Shown piece after piece: positions 53,150 to 61,514 of a DNA stretch of 64,000 bases; position 1 is the first letter of the stretch, and every line of letters begins with the position of its first letter. The notes under the pieces were generated by a model. It saw only the letters and a list, made by a program, of their open reading frames with translations. It did not search any database and was not told where the DNA came from. This stretch comes from Nemertoderma westbladi (lineage: Eukaryota; Xenacoelomorpha; Nemertodermatida; Nemertodermatidae), in the NCBI GenBank assembly GCA_032718475.1, contig JAUCBJ010008663.1, positions 1 to 64,000 of the forward strand. Reading direction: 5' to 3'. Made by a program: the position numbers and the translations under genes.

Positions 53150-54247
53150 TATGGCATCTGATTAGGCTCTAAATCCAATATTTCACGCTTCAATATCAGT
53201 ATGGTATTCTTCAATATTAATATTGCGAGTAAATATCAATAATATTACATCATTGTGCAATATTATTATCGAATATTCAATAATTAACAGAAATTCAATC
53301 AATATTGTTCCCCAGGTTCCACCTTGGTGTAGTGGTTGCATTGAATTCACATCTCCCGTAGGTCGTGGGTTCGATCCTCAATGGGCCAGGGCAGTTTTCG
53401 TTTCGGCACGAATGCTTTAAAGGGACCAGCCAGGGCGCATCTCTGCCTTGCATCCTTGAGTGGTAGCTAAATGAGTACTGGAGTTTCCTCTGGGAAGTAA
53501 AGTTCTGGGAGGACCGCACTGGAAATAAGTCGTCAGACTTTGTGCGTAATCCCTGGCCTAGCGGCCGAAGAAAATTTACTTTTACTTTTTATTGTGCAAA
53601 TATTGATTCAATATACAAACATATTGAATTAATATTCTCAAATATTGAATCAAAAATTCGCACATATTGGCAACATATTGAATAAAAAATTCGCACATAT
53701 TGGCAACATATTGAATCAATATTTGCACATATTGAATCAATATGTTGACATGTTTGCAACATATTGAATCAATATTTGCACATATTGCATCAATATGTTG
53801 ACATGCTGGCAACATATTGAATCAATATGTTAACATGCTGGCAACATATTGAATCAATATGTTAACATGCTGGAAACATATTAAAACAATATGTTACCAA
53901 CATATTGATTCAATATGTTGCCAGCATGTCAACATATTGATGCAATATGTGCAAATATTGATTCAATATGTTGCCAACATGTCAACATATTGATTCAATA
54001 TGTGCGAATATTGATTCAATATTTGAAAATATTAATTCAATATGTTTGTATATTGAATCAATATTTGCACAATATTGATTGAATTTCTGTTAATTATTGA
54101 ATATTCAATATATATTTTGAATTAAGGTGTAATAATATTGCAAGATGATGTAATATTATTGATATTACTCGCAATATTGATATTGAAGAATACCATACTG
54201 ATATTGAAGCGTGACATATTGGATTTTGAGCCTAATCAGATGCCATA
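53150..54247. mobile_element. Foldback (palindromic) DNA element with TA target site
   Basis: The outer 21 bp (53149-53169) are a perfect inverse of 54228-54248. With TA as target duplication the ends are TGGCATCTG...CAGATGCCA, as in Tc1/mariner-type foldback MITEs. Most of the rest is also palindromic about a centre near 53885, built from tattgaatcaatatg-type modules that are themselves near-palindromes. A SINE interrupts the left arm. No transposase. Confidence 0.8.
53309..53590 (+). mobile_element. tRNA-derived SINE
   Basis: 282 bp bounded by attgt (53304-53308 and 53591-53595). A pol III A-box, TGGTGTAGTGG (53325-53335), and B-box, GGTTCGATCC (53368-53377), lie a tRNA-like distance apart. 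A unique body follows, with an AT-rich 3' end (ttacttttactttt). The opposite arm of the foldback element gives the empty site, which confirms insertion. Confidence 0.85.
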
Positions 54248-54423
54248 CATCAGAAACAAACGCGCTCATCTTCCCAATATAAAATACAATTAATATTTTA
54301 TATATGTAATACTGATCAAAACCCAATCAAATGAGATTAAAATCCAACAATATCACATAATAATATAATTACGATTGGCAAGAAACCTGATTAAGGCAAT
54401 TAATGAGTTGATTATGTACTTAA

Positions 54424-55692
54424 TTAATCAATTAATGCTTTTGGGGGGTAGAAATAGAACTCCTTAGTTAACATAGTTACAGGTGCTGGTATTTGTTTGT
54501 ACCCTGATTTGGGTGAGACGTACGGTGCAGAAAACGACTTAAATTCATGTGCGACCACGTAATTAACGCGAGTTAATAAACGAATCACATCGAGATCTTT
54601 CGCGTATTTCCCGAAGACACGAACTAAAGCGTTAACGTACCAGGTCCCTTTCTCGACATTACGCCAGTTCGCGAAGCCAGCGGGGGTGCTGTAAGCGATG
54701 AGAAAGTCGCAAGTGTTGGGGACTGAATAACTGAGGTCTACCACCTGGGAGGTGCGAATTACAGTGGGCCGCACTAGAGCAACCTGTGCTGGGGAATCCG
54801 ACCTTTGATCACAAGGCCCCAGACATGGCGATTCCGTCCCAGATCTCGGAACTACAACCGGCCCGTCCTTAAACCCTCCCCTGTCGCAGATAACAAAAAT
54901 AAGTTTGGGCTTCCCAGCCAATCCGGGGCAATTACTCCCGTTAAACAGCGATATTACCTGGGATACACTGAATCGTTTACCGTCGCAAGAGATAACGTTA
55001 TCATCGTCGCTTCCATGTGAATGAATAAAGATAACGGCACTGTCAGCGTCCGCGTGCAGAGGTGAGGAGGCGAATTCGTTGAGAGCCGACCACATCTCGC
55101 TCCCGGAGAGGTTGTTTCGGACTTGGACCTCATAGGAGAGGTCCGTGAACAACTTGTGGAGGTTGTTCACGTCGACCGAAGCGCCGGATCTTGAGGTCAT
55201 GTCGGTATTACGTTCGTAAACTTCGTTACAGACAATCAAACAACCTCGTTTCGATCTCGGTCTGTTCTCATAAACAAAGTCAGTTAGCTCGCAATATTCT
55301 GTTGCAACGGCGATATCGCCTCGGTTGTTAGTTTTCTCGTTCATACGGAGGTTATCGATGGCCAAAGGGATGGGGTTCGTACCGGCGTCAACCTTGTCCA
55401 CAAATGAGCCCGGATCGTCAGCAGTGGCGGTTAATAGATCAGCAAGATGTTCCTGGTTGGTTTCGTTCAGACAGTCGATAAACAACTGAAAATCTTTGTC
55501 CGGTCGTTTATTCAGGGCCTCGATTAGATTATAGTTGACTTCGATTGAAGTCCTTCCAGTTTTTATCAACTCAACTGTATTCTTGGTAAACACCCCTTTG
55601 CTCTCTAAATAAATTAGTAGCATGGAAGGTTCCATATTCTTCGTTAACTCTACTAATTTGGATGAAAGTTTGTTTATGTAATCTTTATTCAT
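54424..55692 (-). CDS. CARD-containing caspase homologue, predicted pseudocaspase
   Basis: Complete 422-residue single-exon protein with a true ATG (acaagATGA). Residues 1-95 form a CARD-like helical domain. From 150 comes the caspase large subunit (RGCLIVCNE, R168 of the S1 pocket, VDVNNLHKLF, IHSHG with catalytic His226, LAGKPKLIF). The small subunit follows from about 318 (DFLIAYSTPAGFANWRN with pocket Arg344, LTRVNYVVA, MLTKEFYFYP). The QACRG active-site box reads VICDRGG. Aligned without a gap from KPKL to RG, the catalytic Cys position is Asp270, with Cys269 one place early. The linker (DQRSDSPAQ) keeps Asp residues. Family knowledge: CARD-caspases are initiators recruited by apoptosome-like platforms. 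Inference: it binds partners and perhaps substrate but is inactive, so it may act as a regulator. AT-rich non-coding sequence flanks it. Confidence 0.9.
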   Translation of the reverse strand: MNKDYINKLSSKLVELTKNMEPSMLLIYLESKGVFTKNTVELIKTGRTSIEVNYNLIEALNKRPDKDFQLFIDCLNETNQEHLADLLTATADDPGSFVDKVDAGTNPIPLAIDNLRMNEKTNNRGDIAVATEYCELTDFVYENRPRSKRGCLIVCNEVYERNTDMTSRSGASVDVNNLHKLFTDLSYEVQVRNNLSGSEMWSALNEFASSPLHADADSAVIFIHSHGSDDDNVISCDGKRFSVSQVISLFNGSNCPGLAGKPKLIFVICDRGGFKDGPVVVPRSGTESPCLGPCDQRSDSPAQVALVRPTVIRTSQVVDLSYSVPNTCDFLIAYSTPAGFANWRNVEKGTWYVNALVRVFGKYAKDLDVIRLLTRVNYVVAHEFKSFSAPYVSPKSGYKQIPAPVTMLTKEFYFYPPKALID

Positions 55693-57010
55693 CTTGTGCC
55701 TCTGTGTTAAATAATCGAATTGATTAATTAATCAAATCAGTTAATAAGGCATAATCGGCGGGATGGCAATACCAGAATACCGGAAATACTGTAATACAGC
55801 AATCTGATATATGCAATTTAGTCGAGTCAATCTAGCAAAAAACCCTTAAGTATTTCGCAATCAATCCGAACCACACATTTTGGATTCTATATTAGCTTAT
55901 TAATGACCAAAAAAAGTCGATAAAATTTTATTTTGCGGATCATATGCTTATTCATGGAAATTCTGCGTAAATTTGCATAACACAAGCCAAACAAAAGGAA
56001 CAGTAGGGAGAAGTAAGTAGCAAATTGGTGATGTTCCAGAATAATTTAATTAATTTCACAATAAGCTGTAATTCAATGGGAAAATAGTAATATTTACACT
56101 GGCGTGTTACACATTAATTGCTATATCTCGGAAACTAGAAGTCGCATCCAATTTTTAAATATATCAAAAATTTTACAATATATTAAGGTAACTGTTGTAA
56201 AAAAATTATACATTTCCACTGCAAGGAAATTTCATAATTTCCATTAATATTAGTGAAGATTTTTCACATAATTAAATTGTGATTACTCTATTGATTTTAG
56301 GTGTAATTTATTTATTTGTTTTAGTTTGAAAACCGCAATAGTTTATCATATAACAAATAAATTTTTTGGGTATAAGGGTTTTTGAGGCCGATAAATCCGA
56401 TGGACGAGGTTACATCCACCCGTTTAGTAGAGAAGTTGTGTAAATGAGGTCCTTATATTGTACCAGCAAAATTGGTATTAAAAATGGTAAAATTATTAGA
56501 CAAATTTCCGTTGCTCTGGAAACTAAATTGGTAACTATATAGAAGTGCATGCATACTTCTGTCAATCGATAGTCATTAGAGTAAACATATAATATACTAT
56601 AATAATAAAATAAAGTAACTCCACGGAAATAATTTGTTATATTAATTGGTATGTAGGTCGGATCTGCAATTTCCAGTCGCCAAGCAGTTTGTATAAATAA
56701 GTATTTCAATTCCCTCCACTAGACCTATTTTGTATGTATATATGTGTGTATAAACAAGTCATCTGCGATCATAGATAAGTATTTTTATTTGGCTGAGGTC
56801 GGATTGGCACGTAATACACAGAAAAAACGTGATTGCTACAGTGGAATGCATCCTATCTAAACACAGTAATATTTTCGACAAGACGTGGTGCAATCTTATA
56901 AAGCTTTTAAAGCCGATCGCCAGAATCACTTGATTAACGAAGGTTTCATCCGAGGCCCAGCCTTTAAATCGACCACCTGGAGATCAGCCGGCCAAAGGAA
57001 CCGACACGTG
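55693..57010. other. Intergenic, AT-rich
   Basis: It presumably includes the promoter of the minus-strand caspase-like gene near 55700-55800, but no clear TATA box was identified. A 99-codon hydrophobic minus-strand frame at 56410-56709 is not supported. No repeats or RNA genes noticed. Confidence 0.4.
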
Positions 57011-58306
57011 CTCTGTCGGACGACAGCGCACGGGTTCCACCATAAACTCTGTCGGACGACAGCGTACGGGTTCCACCATAAACTCTGTCGGACGACAGCG
57101 TACGGGTTCCACCATAAACTCTGTCGGACGACAGCGCACGGGTTCCACCATAAACTCTGTCGGATGACAGCGCACGGGTTCCACCATAAACTCTGTCGGA
57201 CGACAGCGCACGGGTTCCACCATAAACTCTGTCGGACGACAGCGTACGGGTTCCACCATAAACTCTGTCGGACGACAGCGTACGGGTTCCACCATAAACT
57301 CTGTCGGACGACAGCGTACGGGTTCCACCATAAACTCTGTCGGACGACAGCGCACGGGTTCCACCATAAACTCTGTCGGACGACAGCGCACGGGTTCCAC
57401 CATAAACTCTGTCGGACGACAGCGTACGGGTTCCACCATAAACTCTGTCGGACGACAGCGCACAGGTTCCACCATAAACTCTGTCGGACGACAGCGCACG
57501 GGTTCCACCATAAACTCTGTCGGACGACAGCGTACGGGTTCCACCATAAACTCTGTCGGACGACAGCGCACGGGTTCCACCATAAACTCTGTCGGACGAC
57601 AGCGCACGGGTTCCACCATAAACTCTGTCGGACGACAGCGCACGGGTTCCACCATAAACTCTGTCGGACGACAGCGCACGGGTTCCACCATAAACTCTGT
57701 CGGACGACAGCGTACGGGTTCCACCATAAACTCTGTCGGACGACAGCGCACGGGTTCCACCATAAACTCTGTCGGACGACAGCGCACGGGTTCCACCATA
57801 AACTCTGTCGGACGACAGCGTACGGGTTCCACCATAAACTCTGTCGGACGACAGCGCACGGGTTCCACCATAAACTCTGTCGGACGACAGCGCACGGGTT
57901 CCACCATAAACTCTGTCGGACGACAGCGCACGGGTTCCACCATAAACTCTGTCGGACGACAGCGCACGGGTTCCACCATAAACTCTGTCGGACGACAGCG
58001 CACGGGTTCCACCATAAACTCTGTCGGACGACAGCGTACGGGTTCCACCATAAACTCTGTCGGACGACAGCGCACGGGTTCCACCATAAACTCTGTCGGA
58101 CGACAGCGCACGGGTTCCACCATAAACTCTGTCGGACGACAGCGCACGGGTTCCACCATAAACTCTGTCGGACGACAGCGCACGGGTTCCACCATAAACT
58201 CTGTCGGACGACAGCGCACGGGTTCCACCATAAACTCTGTCGGACGACAGCGTACGGGTTCCACCATAAACTCTGTCGGACGACAGCGCACGGGTTCCAC
58301 CATAAA
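57011..58306. repeat. 36 x 36-bp tandem array, open in three frames
   Basis: Exactly 36 units of 36 bp. Each holds the inverted repeat ctgtcg-ga-cgacag and an ATG on the minus strand. Variation is minimal: one C/T site (T in units 2, 3, 7, 8, 9, 12, 15, 20, 23, 29 and 35), plus one private change each in units 5 and 13. Frames stay open for 449-519 codons: TTAHGFHHKLCR on plus; SSDRVYGGTRAL and TEFMVEPVRCRP on minus. The plus frame lacks an upstream ATG. In the TEFMVEPVRCRP frame the common variant and the unit-13 change are silent. No family known; satellite is the default call. Confidence 0.97.
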
Positions 58307-58479
58307 CTCTGTCTGGACCAACGCCCTTTCCACTCTTCATCCGATTCATGTGCCTGTAAATTCTGTCACTCGCCAATCACAGATAAATTCCATATCTTGG
58401 TCTGTTTATCTGCCCCATCTCTCGCAACCCTAGCAAACGTTTAATCTATTTATTTTATAATTTAGTTCCTATTTTAGTC

Positions 58480-58720
58480 TCGATATTTTCTTACTCTCGA
58501 TATTTTTACTCTCGATATTTTTACTCTCGATATTTTTACTCTCGATATTTTTACTCTCGATATTTTTACTCTCGATATTTTTACTCTCGATATTTTTACT
58601 CTCGATATTTTTACTATGGATATTTTTACTCTCGATATTTTTACTCTCGATATTTTTACTATGGATATTTTTACTCTCGATATTTTTACTCTCGATATTT
58701 TTACTATGGATATTTTTCAT
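58480..58720. repeat. 15-bp tandem repeat
   Basis: About 16 units of tactctcgatatttt, with a linked double variant (ctatgga for ctctcga) in several. The minus-strand frame reads KNIES/KNIHS. The period is a multiple of three but there is no supporting gene context. Sequence from 58721 to 59600 is AT-rich with only small unconvincing frames (59310-59552 and 59396-59722). Confidence 0.95.
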
Positions 58721-59604
58721 GTCTCGGTATTTTTCAATATAACCATATTTTACTATGATATAATAATAATCCCATTTTAGTTAATTAATTTTCAATTTTA
58801 TTATCGATTCATGTATGTAGTTCCTATATTCTATTTTAACATATTTATATTTACTGGTCAATTTATTGAAATAATGATTAAATTTCCCAGTTGCCTCGCT
58901 TGGGGGCGTAATGATTAAAAAATAATAATCATTTTCGCGACTCAACTATTGAGTACTCAATGATTTCATAACCTAAACTTTGCATTTATTATTTTATTTC
59001 TTTTCTAACCTGGTAATTCTAATATTTGTATTCCCGCAGTGATGATGCAGACACAATTTTTGTTAATAATAGAGTAAATAACTTTAAGGCTATTTGCGCA
59101 AAGTTATATTTTCCTTGTTAAACAGAGTAAGTAATTCAGATAATACGCTAATCGGTTCTGTTATAACGAATTATTCGGTGAACTCAGTTCTGATCGATCG
59201 GTCTCACAAGGTGCTTGATCCAAGTTAAACGTAAATATTGTATTCTAAATAAATTGTATTGAATTTCTTTTGTTTCTTATTTTGTGTAATTCAACTATAA
59301 TGTGCTAGTATGTCTCAATTTAGTTTAGTTCAGTTTTGTATGTACAATAATGGATCGTTTGTGTCCCAGTTAATAAATAAATATATATATGTGGCGTGTC
59401 AAGTAGAAACGGATTATATCAAAAAAGACGTTCTGAGAAAAACGCATTTAAAGTTTTACGATATGTATATTTTTCTTCTTGCAAGACCCCATGGGCTAGA
59501 ACGACAGTTTCTGACTCAAAATTTTACGCGGAATCCGAAAATTTTGATTTAAACCACGTAGACGCAATCCTTTGTTCGCAAATATCTAATGACAGTCTGA
59601 TAAA

Positions 59605-59892
59605 AAGACGGACAGACAGACAAATAGACAGACAATCTATATTACGTGAAATGTTAAAACTAACATCTGAAATGAAACCACAAACCCAAAAAACCTCTTT
59701 AGCGAGAATTTTAGTTAGTTAGGATGCTTTCTTAATGTTTGACAGACATTTTGACAAAAAGACGGACAGGCAGACTAACGGACAGACAGTCTATATTACG
59801 TGAAATGTGAAAAATTACATCGGAAATGAAATCACGAACCCAAAAAACCTCTATGGCGAGAATTTTAGTTAGCCTGTATTCTTTCTTAATGT
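59605..59892. repeat. Two-copy ~145-bp direct repeat
   Basis: Both copies run from agacggacag...ctatattacgtgaaatgt through aacccaaaaaacctct to tttcttaatgttt, with about 10-15% divergence by eye. Gene content: none supported. Confidence 0.85.
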
Positions 59893-59893
59893 T

Positions 59894-59952
59894 TAAGTTT
59901 TTGAAAGGACGTAGGGCTTAAGGGGTCTTAACACCACGAGTTAAAATAAATA
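59894..59952. repeat. Inverted partner of the Penelope leader
   Basis: About 59 bp, the reverse complement of 61455-61513, which sits between the ribozyme and the Penelope-like ORF. Penelope elements often carry repeated termini in inverted orientation. This may be part of the element's left terminus, which would put the 49-bp repeats and hairpin inside it. Confidence 0.75.
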
Positions 59953-60325
59953 AAAACAATTTAACGGGGTAGTTCAAAAATAAGTAAGTGACTGTAAAAT
60001 AAAAACAATTTAACGGGGTAGTTCAATATGCAACTAATAAAACTTGGATATATGTATTTTGAATTAAATAAGTGAAATAAATTTGAAAGATGTGAACGAA
60101 GGGTCGTGGAATTAACAGCCCTACAACCCTCCTTTGAACAAGCAGCGTCCACAGACTTAATTCCACGACCCTTCGTTCACATCTTTCAAATTTATTTCAC
60201 TTATTTAATTCAAAATACATATATCCAAGTTTTATTAGTTGCATATTGAACTACCCCGTTAAATTGTTTTTATTTTACAGTCACTTACTTATTTTTGAAC
60301 TACCCCGTTAAATTGTTTTTATTTT
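59947..60325. repeat. Long hairpin: ~169-bp inverted repeat, 41-bp loop
   Basis: Arms 59947-60115 and 60157-60325 are almost perfect inverses; the loop is 60116-60156. The arms include parts of the 49-bp unit that is then tandemly repeated to the right. It would fold into a stable RNA hairpin if transcribed. Confidence 0.9.
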
Positions 60326-60675
60326 ACAGTCACCTACTTATTTTTGAACTACCCCGTTAAATTTCACCTACTTATTTTTGAACTACCCCGTTAAATTGTT
60401 TTTATTTTACAGTCACCTACTTATTTTTGAACTACCCCGTTAAATTGTTTTTATTTTACAGTCACCTACTTATTTTTGAACTACCCCGTTAAATTGTTTT
60501 TATTTTACAGTCACCTACTTATTTTTGAACTACCCCGTTAAATTGTTTTTATTTTACAGTCACCTACTTATTTTTGAACTACCCCGTTAAATTGTTTTTA
60601 TTTTACAGTCACCTACTTATTTTTGAACTACCCCGTTAAATTGTTTTTATTTTACAGTCACCTACTTATTTTAGG
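60250..60675. repeat. 49-bp tandem repeat with splice-acceptor-like core
   Basis: Eight to nine units containing ttgtttttattttacag followed by tcacctacttatttttgaac and taccccgtt; one unit is shortened near 60360. Each unit carries a near-ideal 3' splice site. Degenerate units continue to about 60760. From there to 61410 the sequence is AT-rich and unique, with no supported gene (two small frames at 60775-61109 rejected). Confidence 0.93.
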
Positions 60676-61410
60676 TGCACATTGAACCACCCCGTTACAT
60701 TGTTTTTTTGGAACCACCCCGTGCATATTGAACTCCCCGTTACATTGCTTTAATTTTACAGTCACTTATTTTCTTTGGTCCAAATTCAACTACCTCGCTA
60801 CATTTTTGTCATACAGTACATTAGTACATTGAAAGTACTGTATGTGCATATTAAACCACCAGTTTATGTTTATTGCACGATTAAGTACGAACAATTTTGT
60901 GTCTGCCTTATGACGTTATACAGTATGTACTGTATTGGTGCCCCACTAACCTTATTGTACGGCCTACTTACTGTACCTGTCCTACAGTATGTGTATTTGT
61001 ATTTTTGTCATTCATTGGGTACCACAGGCGTCATATTACTGCTGTACTGCGGACGTACTACAGTTGTACCGCGGTCATAGTGCTGCTGTTATATGTAGTT
61101 GCGCATTAATTACTATGAGGCCTAATTACAGCCTATTGAGGCCTAATTAATTTGCATTACGTTATCTTACCGTCTCTTAATATTCCGACAGTCTACCTAC
61201 TGCATTCACCACCCGTTTGAAAGTTTTAATTGCTTTTCAAGATTTTAAATTAGTATTTAATTTTAAATTTCAGACCTGCCTGTCACTACTTACTTCGTTT
61301 GATTTCTGTATTAATACTTTACTATTAAGTGCCATCCTCAATTCCGTAGGTTCTAAATTGGTATGTATCTTTTTTAAAATAATTGTATTGCTTTAACATT
61401 TTATATATTA

Positions 61411-61448
61411 GCCCTGAAGAAGCCCGTGAGGGTGAAACGACTGTCGGC
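61411..61448 (+). ncRNA. Hammerhead ribozyme of the Penelope-like element
   Basis: Stem I GCC (61411-61413) pairs with GGC (61446-61448). Box CTGAAGA (61414-61420) matches CUGANGA. Stem II GCCC-GTGA-GGGT follows, then GAAA (61434-61437), a minimal stem III A-C/G-U closed by GACT, and GTC with cleavage expected after C61445. Tiny stem III hammerheads are known from Penelope-like elements. It lies 66 bp before the ORF on the same strand. Confidence 0.82.
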
Positions 61449-61514
61449 AAACTCTATTTATTTTAACTCGTGGTGTTAAGACCCCTTAAGCCCTACGTCC
61501 TTTCAAAAACTTAT

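Noticed and set aside
56410-56709. 99-codon hydrophobic minus-strand frame
   Set aside because: AT-rich composition alone explains the hydrophobic residues; no domain or conserved pattern.
57011-58306. CRISPR-like array
   Set aside because: Units are contiguous identical 36-mers without spacers, in an animal genome.
59310-59722. Two overlapping frames of 80 and 108 codons
   Set aside because: Overlapping phases, one running into a two-copy direct repeat; no protein-like pattern.
60775-61109. Two short plus-strand frames before the PLE
   Set aside because: Non-ATG start for the first, mutual overlap, and low-complexity Tyr/Cys/Val content.
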